This document shows, piece after piece, positions 35,111 through 45,952 of a stretch of DNA of 64,000 nucleotides. Origin of the DNA: Catenibacterium mitsuokai (lineage in GTDB: Bacteria > Bacillota_I > Bacilli_A > Erysipelotrichales > Coprobacillaceae); contig NZ_CP102271.1 in the NCBI RefSeq assembly GCF_025148785.1, positions 2,163,972 to 2,227,971 on the forward strand. The letters run 5' to 3'. The notes beneath the pieces were generated by a model. The model saw nothing but the letters and a program-made list of their open reading frames with translations, was not told the DNA's origin and did not search any database. How positions within the stretch are numbered: the first letter of the stretch is position 1; the number at the start of each line of letters is the position of its first letter. A program made the position numbers and the translations under genes.

Positions 35111-35531
35111 TGCAAGCTTTGAGCTAGTTTGTAGATCTTTACGCTTAATTCGTAGAACTAACTTCCACTTATACCCAAGCAAGCTTCGTGCCAGTTTGTA
35201 GATCAATTACGTTCAATCTGTAGAACTAACTTCCACTTATACTCAAGCAAGCTTTGTGCCAGTTTATAGATCTTTACGCTTAATCTGTACAACTAGCTTC
35301 CACTTATACTCAAGCAAGCTTCGTGCCAGTTTACAGATCTTTACGCTTAATCTGCATAACTAACTTCCACTTATACTCAAGCAAGCTTCATGCCAGTTTA
35401 TAAATTAACTACGCTTAATCTGCATAACTAACTTCCACTTATACTCAAGCAAGCTTTGTGCCAGTTTATAGATTCTTACGTTCAATCTGTACAACTAACT
35501 TCCACTTTTAAACAAGCAAAAAGTGTGCCAA
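35111..35531 (-). repeat. Tandem 67/68-bp repeat array with seven sigma-54 (-24/-12) motifs
   Basis: The 466-base gap before the PTS operon is filled by about 6.3 head-to-tail repeats of 67 or 68 bp. Each contains on the minus strand a -24/-12 motif of the form TGGCAC-N5-TTGCT. Positions are 35111-35127 (degenerate, TAGCTC), 35178-35194, 35246-35262, 35313-35329, 35380-35396 (TGGCAT), 35448-35464 and 35515-35531. Steps are 67, 68, 67, 67, 68 and 67. Copies at 35178 and 35313 match TGGCACG-N4-TTGCT exactly. Between motifs each unit keeps GTGGAAGTTAGTT and AAGCGTAA-like blocks, possible activator sites. The last motif merges with the activator gene's terminator. Confidence 0.92.
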
Positions 35532-35541
35532 TTAATAGCAC
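35517..35541 (-). terminator. Terminator of the activator gene, merged with the distal sigma-54 motif
   Basis: Just after the regulator stop, AGTGTGC pairs with GCACACT (nine-base loop) and TTTTTGC follows on the minus strand. The GGCACACT arm and the T-run are also the -24 and -12 parts of the distal -24/-12 motif. Confidence 0.6.
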
Positions 35542-35542
35542 A

Positions 35543-38221
35543 CTAATCATTAATAATATAGTTGTATATATATTCTATTTCTTCATCTGGAATCTCAACA
35601 TTGTAGTATGTTTTAACTTCTTTCATTGAGATATTTACTTGATCTATAAACTCTTGATGCTTTTCTTTAAAGTCTTGATCAGTAAAGTTTGAAATAGCTT
35701 GTCTTGTAACTAATCTTTCTACAAGACAACAGATATGAACATATAATCCAAAGCATGTTCTATTCTTAAATCTCTTATGTAAGATATTCTGTAGATGATC
35801 AATTGCTTTCGCTACATGTTCTAGTAGTTTATCTGGATTTAATATAGTTAAGTTATTCATGACATTGGATAATGTGAAATTACGTAAGATATTCTTTTCG
35901 AATACCTCCATCTGAGCTTGAGTCATATACTTTCCAAAATATACTTCTATCGCATTCTGACCCTCATTAATAATCAATTCCTGTATACCTATATATTTCA
36001 TAGATTCAATATTTGGATCAAGTGTTCCAATGACACATACAACCTCATAATCATTCATTAACTGATCATAGACCTGTTTACGTATTAAAGCAGGATAATC
36101 ATAAGTAATAATCTTTAAATTAGAATCTTCAGGTAAAGAATTGAATAAGATTTCTTTGATCTTATTCGCTGTACCAACTCCTGATGCACAAGAACAGATT
36201 ACAATAGGGTCTTTCTTTTTCTTAAGTTCTATACGCGTTTTATAGATGTTTTCCTTAAGAATAGAATCAATTACTTCAGTCACTGTTTTATTGAGTTTAA
36301 TTCCCTGTCCTATTTCTAACGCACATTTAGTATTAATATTGTTTACTAAGGCAATATCTGCATTACTTGTATCTAATCCCTGATATATTTCTTCAAGAGA
36401 ACCCATATCAACTAATAAATAAAGTTTTGAGATATTACCAACATGTGCAATGTAATCATTAATCTTTCTTTTAATAGTTTGTACATCCACATCTAATGGC
36501 ATATCAATCGCATCAAATATATAACTATTCAACATTCTATTGGCTGCTTCCGCAATAGAACTTGCAGTTGAATAACCATGCGCAATAATAACCGCAATTG
36601 TGAGATCTTCACCAGAATGTGCAAAATACTTAATCATACAAATACAGATAATACATTCTACAAACTCATCAATATCCTGGTTCATATTATTCTTTAAGTA
36701 ATGAGAAACTTCCTGTCCTATTTCATATTCACGATGAAATTCAAGTTTTAGATATTTCTTCAAGTTTTTTACTTCATCATAATTCTCATTGATCCAGTTA
36801 TTTGTGAGATATGTATTCTTAGAGAATTCTGAGACATATGTCGCAAGTGCAATCAACTCATTATGTGAAGTCCTAAAGCCGTAATGTTCAGTGATATTAT
36901 TAAATATCTTTTCGAGATAGTTTGTAAGATAATCAATTGAATCTGCACGATTATCATTAAATATAAGCTTCTCAAAATATCTATCTACAGTATTCTGTGC
37001 ATTTACTGCAAATGACTGATCTCTTTTAAGATTAATTAATGATTGATAAAAATCTTTAATGATCCCCTGATCTGATACAGGAAGAAGTGTGTTAAGAGAC
37101 ACAAGTTTATGCTTCTTCATAATCATAGAGGAAACATCTATACTATTTCTAATACTGTCAGGTAAATCATAAGCATGTATTTCTAACGTATCTGAATTAC
37201 TTTTATATAATGCACTCACACAGCTTGCCTGAATAGTATTAGTCAGTTCACCAATATTACCTACAAATGTGTGATTCAGTAACAACTCATAAACGTTAGA
37301 TGAAATAAGAATTGTTTTACCAACACGCTTCTCTTCGTTCTTCAAAAAGCTATACATGAGTTCTAGCTTTTCATTTTCTCCTCTTTGTGCAAGAGATGGA
37401 ATTGTAAGAATAACTGGAATACGTCTGAGGAATGTTTTTAATAATGCTTTTTGTGGTACTTCTGTTGTCGCAAATATAATTCTACATTTAGATTTATACC
37501 ACTTATTATTATCACCTACTAAGTGATAGATTCCCTGGTCCATATAAAGGAATAATTTTTCCTGACATTCAGCATTTAAACAATGCACTTCGTCTAAGAA
37601 TAATACTCCACCATCCGCAAAATGTAATAAACCTAAGTTATCACTATCTGCACCTGTAAAAGCACCTTTTTTATAGCCAAACAGATTCGCTGTGAGTAGT
37701 TCTGGGTTATTGGCATACTCTGAACAGTTCACCTGTACAAAATTCTTAGATGCATCAATTAAGCCTGTGTCTACACAATATTCATACGTAAGTTTAGCCA
37801 TAAATGATTTACCCGTACCAGTTGGTCCATAAAACAACATAGGTAATCCTACTGGTGGGTAAGATACTGTTGCCTTAATCTTCTCTACAATCTGATACAT
37901 GCTTTCATTAGACCCAATAAGTTTTTCAAAGTTCTTTAATTCTGTCTGATTGTTTAATTCAGCTTCCAATTCATCTAATGATTTGTATTCATCTGATGAG
38001 AGTTTCTTCTTATACTTACTTTCAAGAGAACCTCTTGAAAGATATAAAACAGGGCTTGTTTTGATTTTAATAAGTTTCTTGTCATTAAATAGTTCATTTA
38101 ATAATCTAGTCACTTGATTTCTACTTAGTTTTAATTCTTTTGATAATTGGATGGATTGACATTCATCATATGAATTTTGATCCATTCTTCCATTAATCAA
38201 CAACATTATTTTTTCTTTCAA
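35543..38221 (-). CDS. LevR/ManR-type sigma-54 transcriptional activator with PTS regulation domains
   Basis: An 892-residue enhancer-binding protein. An N-terminal winged helix (about residues 1-60) precedes an AAA+ domain with Walker A YGPTGTGKS (about 131-139), the sigma-54-contact loop GAFTGA, and Walker B VLFLDEVH. The C-terminal half has PTS-regulated modules: an EIIA-Man-like domain around IAHGYSTASSIAEAANRML, an EIIB-like segment with CSCASGVGT, and PRD-type histidine regions. Such proteins act with RpoN on PTS operons and are tuned by PTS phosphorylation. The start is taken as TTG at 38221, preceded by GAGGTGAT; ATG at 38242 lacks a ribosome-binding site. It sits between its likely target operon and rpoN. 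Confidence 0.9.
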   Translation of the reverse strand: MKEKIMLLINGRMDQNSYDECQSIQLSKELKLSRNQVTRLLNELFNDKKLIKIKTSPVLYLSRGSLESKYKKKLSSDEYKSLDELEAELNNQTELKNFEKLIGSNESMYQIVEKIKATVSYPPVGLPMLFYGPTGTGKSFMAKLTYEYCVDTGLIDASKNFVQVNCSEYANNPELLTANLFGYKKGAFTGADSDNLGLLHFADGGVLFLDEVHCLNAECQEKLFLYMDQGIYHLVGDNNKWYKSKCRIIFATTEVPQKALLKTFLRRIPVILTIPSLAQRGENEKLELMYSFLKNEEKRVGKTILISSNVYELLLNHTFVGNIGELTNTIQASCVSALYKSNSDTLEIHAYDLPDSIRNSIDVSSMIMKKHKLVSLNTLLPVSDQGIIKDFYQSLINLKRDQSFAVNAQNTVDRYFEKLIFNDNRADSIDYLTNYLEKIFNNITEHYGFRTSHNELIALATYVSEFSKNTYLTNNWINENYDEVKNLKKYLKLEFHREYEIGQEVSHYLKNNMNQDIDEFVECIICICMIKYFAHSGEDLTIAVIIAHGYSTASSIAEAANRMLNSYIFDAIDMPLDVDVQTIKRKINDYIAHVGNISKLYLLVDMGSLEEIYQGLDTSNADIALVNNINTKCALEIGQGIKLNKTVTEVIDSILKENIYKTRIELKKKKDPIVICSCASGVGTANKIKEILFNSLPEDSNLKIITYDYPALIRKQVYDQLMNDYEVVCVIGTLDPNIESMKYIGIQELIINEGQNAIEVYFGKYMTQAQMEVFEKNILRNFTLSNVMNNLTILNPDKLLEHVAKAIDHLQNILHKRFKNRTCFGLYVHICCLVERLVTRQAISNFTDQDFKEKHQEFIDQVNISMKEVKTYYNVEIPDEEIEYIYNYIIND

Positions 38222-38314
38222 TGAAATCACCTCATCGTTCATGATAAAACTAATAAAACTTGTGTGCAACAATCGTTATTCGTTATACTTTTCTATTAAA
38301 TATCCATACATTAA

Positions 38315-38331
38315 TTGGCACGAATTTTGCT
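38315..38331 (+). promoter_or_regulatory. Sigma-54 (-24/-12) promoter of rpoN
   Basis: TTGGCACG-N4-TTGCT matches the sigma-54 consensus, with GG and GC 12 bases apart. Transcription would start near 38342, about 16 bases before the rpoN ATG. TATAAT overlaps just downstream, so a sigma-A start is also possible. Confidence 0.75.
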
Positions 38332-38357
38332 ATATAATATAGTGAGGGGTGATGAAT

Positions 38358-39584
38358 ATGAAACAAAAAATGCAATATATTCAAACATTGAAACAAACAT
38401 TAAAATTAAATCAAAAACTGTTAAAATCGTTAGATTTCCTTACTGACAACATTGATGATATCAATAAAGTTGTTCAACAAGTATTAGAAACCAATCCTTT
38501 TTTAGAACTAAAATCACCTAAAAACTATGATACTCAGCAGTTTATTGAAAGTATTTCTAATAAACGTTCTTTAAAAGATGATCTCTATTTACAGTTAAGT
38601 GCATGTACTCGTCCATATAATGAAGATTTGATGGATTATTTGATTGAATCATTAGACGATAGTGGGTTCTTATCCTACCCCATTGATCAATATCTCACTG
38701 ATTTAGATATAGATAGAGAAATGCTTGATGCTCATTTAGATATATTACGTTCTTTTGAACCAAATGGTGTTGGAGCTGCTGATGCTATTGATTCAATTAT
38801 GATTCAACTAAAAAATAATAATAAAATAAAAAGCTATACACTATTTAGAGATTATCAAGATGTTATCTTAACTCAGAACTATTCACTTATTAAACAGAAA
38901 ACAGGATTAAAAAAAGAAGAGATAGACCATTTATTTTATGAAATACGTTCTTGTAATCCATTCCCATGTAATATGTATAGTTCATCCCAGGATGATTATA
39001 TCTCACCAGATGTTTTAATAGAGGTAGAAGATTCTAATATCATAATTACCCCTATCAATCAACCTGAACTCATCGTAAATGATCTTCTTTATGAGAAGGT
39101 AAAGAATGATGAAAATATGAAATCATATTTTAATGAGGCACATTTCTTAATTGAAAATCTCACAAAGAGAAATCAAACAGTATTATTTGTCGCAAATGCT
39201 TTAGTTGATATCCAAAGTGGTTATTTCTTATACGATGATGAATTATATCCATGTACCTTATCACAGCTTGCAAATGAAACAGGATTCCATGAATCTACTA
39301 TTTCACGTACATTAAATAATAAGTACTACAGCTTTAATGGTGAGGTTTATCCTCTTAAACAACTTCTTGTTTCTCAAACTGCTTCAGGAGATAGCAGCGA
39401 TTCTATTAAAAAAGCTATTGTTGAATTAGTTGATAGTGAAGATAAAGAGCACCCACTTTCGGATAATCAAATTCTAAAGAAACTAGAAGAATTAGAATTA
39501 CATTGTTCACGTCGAGTCATTGTCAAATATAGACAACAATTGAATATTCCTTCTTCTACTAAAAGAAAGATTCTTCTCAAATAA
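38358..39584 (+). CDS. rpoN: RNA polymerase sigma-54 factor RpoN
   Basis: A 408-residue sigma-54. Region I is glutamine- and leucine-rich (MKQKMQYIQTLKQTLKLNQK), the core-binding and DNA-binding regions follow, with a helix-turn-helix near LSQLANETGFHESTISRTL. The RpoN box is present as CSRRVIVKYRQQL, a variant of ARRTVAKYR. It is somewhat shorter than the 430-480 residues of other bacteria, with a reduced acidic region II. AGGGGTG precedes the ATG. It is transcribed divergently from the activator gene and ends in its own terminator; it appears dedicated to this locus. Confidence 0.95.
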   Translation: MKQKMQYIQTLKQTLKLNQKLLKSLDFLTDNIDDINKVVQQVLETNPFLELKSPKNYDTQQFIESISNKRSLKDDLYLQLSACTRPYNEDLMDYLIESLDDSGFLSYPIDQYLTDLDIDREMLDAHLDILRSFEPNGVGAADAIDSIMIQLKNNNKIKSYTLFRDYQDVILTQNYSLIKQKTGLKKEEIDHLFYEIRSCNPFPCNMYSSSQDDYISPDVLIEVEDSNIIITPINQPELIVNDLLYEKVKNDENMKSYFNEAHFLIENLTKRNQTVLFVANALVDIQSGYFLYDDELYPCTLSQLANETGFHESTISRTLNNKYYSFNGEVYPLKQLLVSQTASGDSSDSIKKAIVELVDSEDKEHPLSDNQILKKLEELELHCSRRVIVKYRQQLNIPSSTKRKILLK

Positions 39585-39608
39585 GACTGTGATTTCACAG
39601 TCTTTTTT
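39584..39608 (+). terminator. Terminator of rpoN
   Basis: Stem GACTGTG / CACAGTC with an ATTT loop and six T, starting at the stop codon. Confidence 0.88.
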
Positions 39609-39610
39609 AA

Positions 39611-39643
39611 ATAAAAAGAGATAACCAATCACGGTTATCTCTT
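39611..39643 (-). terminator. Terminator of nrdD
   Basis: Eleven-base-pair stem AAGAGATAACC / GGTTATCTCTT with a six-base loop and a short T tract on the minus strand. Confidence 0.85.
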
Positions 39644-39668
39644 AAGCCCTTAATGACACAAGGCTTTC

Positions 39669-41837
39669 CTAGTTATTTTCCTGATATACTCTATTATCTA
39701 AATGTACAAAACGTTCTTTGATTTCCTGTGTACGTCCCTTATTCCAGAAGTTATCACCAAGATAACCACAAGTTCTACGACATACATTTAATGTCTTATG
39801 GTTTCTATTACCACAGTTAGGACAATACCATTCATTATTTTCATCTAATAAGATTTCTCCAGAGAAACCACATTCCTGACAATAGTCAGACTTAGTATTG
39901 ATTTCAGCATACTGGATTGTTTCATACATATAGTTAATTAATTCTTTCATGGCATCAAAGTTATTTGTCATATTAGTCACTTCTACATAACTAATAGCCC
40001 CTCCAGAAGAAATCTTCTGGAACTTCGCTTCAAAGCCTAATTTAGAGAATGCGTCAATATGTTCTCTTACATTGACATGATAAGAATTAGTAATATAGTC
40101 TTTATCTGTTACACCAGGCACGACTCCAAATCTCTTCTTTAATGCACGTGCTAATGTATAAGTAGTTGATTCTGCAGGAGTACCATATAAGGCAAATCCT
40201 AAACCTGTATCCTTCTTCCACTTATCGCATGTATTTCTTAATTTCTGCATAATTTCAAGAGCTAATGCATCGCCTTCTTCAGTAGTATGAGACTGACCAA
40301 TTAATGCCACTACACATTCATATAAACCAATATAACCTAATGATAATGTAGAATAACAAGTATCTAATAATGAATCAATCTTTTCTCCTGGTTTTAATCT
40401 TGCGATGGCACCATACTGCCAATGAATTGGAGAAATATCTGAAGGAGTACCCTTTAAGCTTTCATGTCTTAACATCAATGCTTCATAACATAAATCTAGA
40501 CGTTCATCTAGAATCTTCCAGAATGAATCCATATTCTTATTAGCTGATAAACCAACATCAGTTAAGTTAAGTGTGACTACACCCTGGTTAAAACGACCAT
40601 ACCACTGATATTCACCTTTTTCATTCTTCCATGGAGATAAGAATGAACGACATCCCATACAAGGGAATACTTGTCCTTCATAGTTTTCTCTCATGATCTT
40701 TGCGCTGATGAAATCAGGCATCATACGCTTAGATACACATTTAACCGCTAAATCTGTTAAATAACGATACTGTGAATCATCAGGCACATTATTATCATCC
40801 AATACATAAAGTAATTTAGGGAATGCTGGAGTGACATAAGCACCCACAGGATTCTTCATACCGATATATCTCTGTTTTAAGATTTCTTCAATTAATAAAG
40901 CTGTTTCTTCAATATAGTCTGGCTCTTCTCTTAAATACATGAAAATAGATAAGAATGGAGCCTGACCATTTGTGGTAGAGAATGTATTGATCTGATACTG
41001 GATAGTCTGTACACCCGCTTTGATTTCTTCATGAAGACGAGACTTTGCAATCTTTTCAATCTGTTCTTCAGTATAATCAATACCTACTTCTTTACCTTCT
41101 TTTCTTACAGCCTTTAAGTGTTTCTTATATGATACACGTACATAAGGTGCTAAATGAGAAATAGAGATTGTCTGTCCTCCATACTGACCATTAGCCACCT
41201 GCTGAACAATCTGAGTTGCAACAGTACAAGCTGTCTGTAAAGACTTAGGTGTTTCAATCAATTTATCATTAATAACTGTACCATTCGCAAACATATCCTT
41301 TAAGTTTACTAGATCACAGTTATGCATCTTCTGGATATAGTAATCCATATCATGGAAATGAATAATACCATCATCATGTGCCTGCACAATCTTTGGTGGT
41401 AATAACAAACGGCGGCAATAGTCTCTAGAGAATTCACCAGCAATCAAGTCTCTCTGAGTCGCAAGGACTGTCGCATCTTTATTAGAGTTTTCATCCATTG
41501 CTTCTTTATTAGTTTGATTGACAATACCATAAATCGCATTATCAATTGTATTCGTTTCTCTCTGGAATTCTCTTACTTTACGATAGCCTTCATAAGCCTT
41601 GGCAGTAAGTACTTCTCCCTTTTCAATTAACTTTTCAAAAACCTGTCCTTCAATACGATAAATACTGATAGATGCTGCTCCACTTGATTTATGCCAGTCT
41701 TCAATTTCATGTGAGATCTTAGATGCAATTTCAGGTTTCACAATACCGCTGCCATAGCGCATAGCCTTTAAAATCGCATTTTCAATCTTACTTCCATCAA
41801 AAGCTACCTTTGAGCCATCTCTCTTGATTACCTCCAT
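39669..41837 (-). CDS. nrdD: Anaerobic ribonucleoside-triphosphate reductase NrdD
   Basis: A 722-residue class III reductase. An N-terminal ATP-cone (MEVIKRDGSKVAFDGSKIE onward, about residues 1-90) senses ATP/dATP. The catalytic barrel follows, then a C-terminal zinc site (CQECGFSG and CPNCGN) and the glycyl radical motif RRTCGYLG. It makes deoxynucleotides under anaerobiosis after activation by NrdG, which is encoded about 17 kb away. The ATG at 41837 follows GGAGGG. Confidence 0.97.
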   Translation of the reverse strand: MEVIKRDGSKVAFDGSKIENAILKAMRYGSGIVKPEIASKISHEIEDWHKSSGAASISIYRIEGQVFEKLIEKGEVLTAKAYEGYRKVREFQRETNTIDNAIYGIVNQTNKEAMDENSNKDATVLATQRDLIAGEFSRDYCRRLLLPPKIVQAHDDGIIHFHDMDYYIQKMHNCDLVNLKDMFANGTVINDKLIETPKSLQTACTVATQIVQQVANGQYGGQTISISHLAPYVRVSYKKHLKAVRKEGKEVGIDYTEEQIEKIAKSRLHEEIKAGVQTIQYQINTFSTTNGQAPFLSIFMYLREEPDYIEETALLIEEILKQRYIGMKNPVGAYVTPAFPKLLYVLDDNNVPDDSQYRYLTDLAVKCVSKRMMPDFISAKIMRENYEGQVFPCMGCRSFLSPWKNEKGEYQWYGRFNQGVVTLNLTDVGLSANKNMDSFWKILDERLDLCYEALMLRHESLKGTPSDISPIHWQYGAIARLKPGEKIDSLLDTCYSTLSLGYIGLYECVVALIGQSHTTEEGDALALEIMQKLRNTCDKWKKDTGLGFALYGTPAESTTYTLARALKKRFGVVPGVTDKDYITNSYHVNVREHIDAFSKLGFEAKFQKISSGGAISYVEVTNMTNNFDAMKELINYMYETIQYAEINTKSDYCQECGFSGEILLDENNEWYCPNCGNRNHKTLNVCRRTCGYLGDNFWNKGRTQEIKERFVHLDNRVYQENN

Positions 41838-41903
41838 GTTATTTACCCTCCTCATAAGAAAATCTATTAGGAATAACTACCTAATAGATTCTTTTCTACT
41901 TCT

Positions 41904-41933
41904 ATATTAGTCTACTTTGGTTGCATATGCAAC
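41904..41933 (-). promoter_or_regulatory. nrdD promoter with palindrome over the -35 box
   Basis: TTGCAT (41927-41932) and TAATAT (41904-41909), 17 bases apart on the minus strand. The -35 lies in the perfect palindrome GTTGCATATGCAAC (41920-41933). The leader contains a ten-base-pair hairpin (ATCTATTAGG / CCTAATAGAT, about 41864-41891). No match to the NrdR box consensus was seen. Confidence 0.5.
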
Positions 41934-42053
41934 TAATTTGCTTGAGATAAAAAAATATCTCACCAATAATTTATTAACATGAAAAAATGTTGAATTTATC
42001 AACGTTTTTTTAATTATTGATAAACATCAGGAATGTTTACCCTTAAACAGTAT

Positions 42054-42101
42054 AAAAACCCACAAGCATAATGTCAAGCATTTCTCATGGGTTTCTTTTT
42101 T
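42054..42101. terminator. Terminator after the GH1 operon (possibly bidirectional)
   Basis: AAACCCA / TGGGTTT stem around a 25-base loop, with A-rich and T-rich tracts on both sides. It lies downstream of the glucosidase gene on the minus strand. Confidence 0.6.
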
Positions 42102-42120
42102 TCGCAATGTTGAAAGCGAA

Positions 42121-44316
<2,196 letters not shown>

Positions 44317-44324
<8 letters not shown>

Positions 44325-45078
44325 GTAGAACCTCTAATACTTTCTTTAAATCATCAAGAGGAACCTGTCCTGGTGCACTCGCATCCTTAGCTGTCGCAAA
44401 GGTCATACATGAACCAAAGTATTCCCCCATCATACGTGACAAGCGTCCTAATTTACCCATGGACATAGTAATAATAGGTTTTCCCAAACGCTGACTTGAA
44501 TGAAGAGTGGCTTCTAAAAGTGTTAATAGGTCTTCTTTACTTTTTGGCATAACAGCAAGTTTAGGTAAATCAGCCCCTAATATTTCCATCTTTTCTAGTG
44601 TTTCCTGCATATCTTCTCTTGATGGTGTTTCATCAAAATGATGTTCACTCATAATAACATGAACACCCTTCTTATGAGCATACTGAACAAGCTCCATCAC
44701 AGATTCATATCCCTGTGATAACTCAATATCTACTAGATCCACATGAGCATCACAGATTTCTTTAATACAATGCATATACTCTAGAGAAGTAAGTTCTCCT
44801 TCTCCTCCTTCACTCACAGTACGGATTGTACCTAATACAAGTTTATCTGTATGTTTCTTGATTTCTTCTAATACATCTGTTAAATGTCCTTCTTTTAATC
44901 CTTCATAGAAATCAAGCCTAATTTCTACTACATCATAATCTAAATCCTTATAAGAATCTAAAGTATCAATAATACCTTCTTTCGTTGTATCTACAATAGG
45001 AAGACAAATCTTAGGTGTTCCTTCTCCAAATACAACATTCTTTATATCTAATACATTATGCTTCGTGATGACAGGCAT
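44317..45078 (-). CDS. aroD: Type I 3-dehydroquinate dehydratase
   Basis: A 253-residue enzyme of the shikimate pathway, dehydrating 3-dehydroquinate through a Schiff base. The catalytic histidine is in MSEHHFDETP, the lysine in LAVMPKSKED, and VEIRLDFYEG carries the substrate-binding arginine. No other aro genes are present; it sits with a hydrolase, an HD protein and a glucosidase, so a salvage/quinate role is possible. Its start lies 23 bases inside the upstream hydrolase gene. Confidence 0.92.
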
Positions 45079-45742
45079 ATAAAAACCCCCTTATTTCTCT
45101 TAATGTTTTATCGTACTGATCCCCCAGCAAGAAGTGTGGTGAATTCTTAATGACCTTATGTACACAATAAGGCAATGATGACTGAATAAAAGTAAAATCA
45201 GAATCCTTGATGATATCATTTTCACCAGATAGTAATAAAGCTGGAATCTTGAGTTCTGATAAATAGTCTGCAGTAAAATGTGGTTCCTTTGTCATAAATG
45301 AGATGAGCTTAAAACGTATTCTAGATCTCTTATCATAGATACAGAATATCGGTAATAAGAGTAATGTCATATACATATGGAGACGATAATACCACTTAAT
45401 ACCTTTTGGAGTGGCATTAGGTGAAAGAAGGACCATATGTTTTAAGCGTTCATCTTTACCTGCTAGTGTGAGTGCAATATTCGCACCATCACTAAAACCA
45501 ATGACATCATAAGCCTCTAGATCTAATTCATTTGCGACATCCATCACATCCTGAGCCATACGATCTAGTGTTAAAGGACCACTCTTAATAGATTTTCCAT
45601 GATAACGTGAATCCATTGCGATGAGTTGATAGCCATTTTCTAGATCTTTAACTAATTGATCATATATTTTTCTATTTTCCTGATTACCATGTAATAAGAT
45701 GATCGGGTAACCATTTCCATGTACTTCATAGTATATATTCAT
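45056..45742 (-). CDS. Alpha/beta-hydrolase
   Basis: A 228-residue alpha/beta-hydrolase with an oxyanion region ILLHGNQEN, the arginine/histidine motif SRYHGKS, nucleophile elbow GFSDGAN (serine present), Asp in GENDIIKD and His in NSPHFLLGD. No signal peptide; probably a cytosolic esterase or peptidase-like enzyme of unknown substrate. It is the first gene of the four-gene operon ending in the GH1 enzyme. TATAAT lies about 30 bases upstream of the start. Confidence 0.85.
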   Translation of the reverse strand: MNIYYEVHGNGYPIILLHGNQENRKIYDQLVKDLENGYQLIAMDSRYHGKSIKSGPLTLDRMAQDVMDVANELDLEAYDVIGFSDGANIALTLAGKDERLKHMVLLSPNATPKGIKWYYRLHMYMTLLLLPIFCIYDKRSRIRFKLISFMTKEPHFTADYLSELKIPALLLSGENDIIKDSDFTFIQSSLPYCVHKVIKNSPHFLLGDQYDKTLREIRGFLYACHHEA

Positions 45743-45952
45743 AGCATTACCTCACTTTGACCCCATTATAACACATATTAAATAACTATGAAAAAAAGTG
45801 ACTTGTTAATGTGTTTAACAGCTACTCCCATCAGCAATCAAAATAACATCGATATATACAATGTTTTTTCTAATATCATACAGTGCAGGAAATGTAGTAA
45901 TATTCATAAAAAAAGACTTGAAGAACTAAACATTCCTCAAGTCAACAGTCGT

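Noticed and set aside
35077-35115. Longer EIIA starting at TTG 35115
   Set aside because: The added 13 residues fall in the leader and the edge of the repeat array, whereas ATG 35076 has AAAGGAG at good spacing and starts with the family's MAKIILASHGG.
35111-35531. CRISPR array
   Set aside because: The 67/68-bp units are contiguous near-identical repeats without unique spacers, and there are no cas genes. The constant element is a sigma-54 promoter motif.
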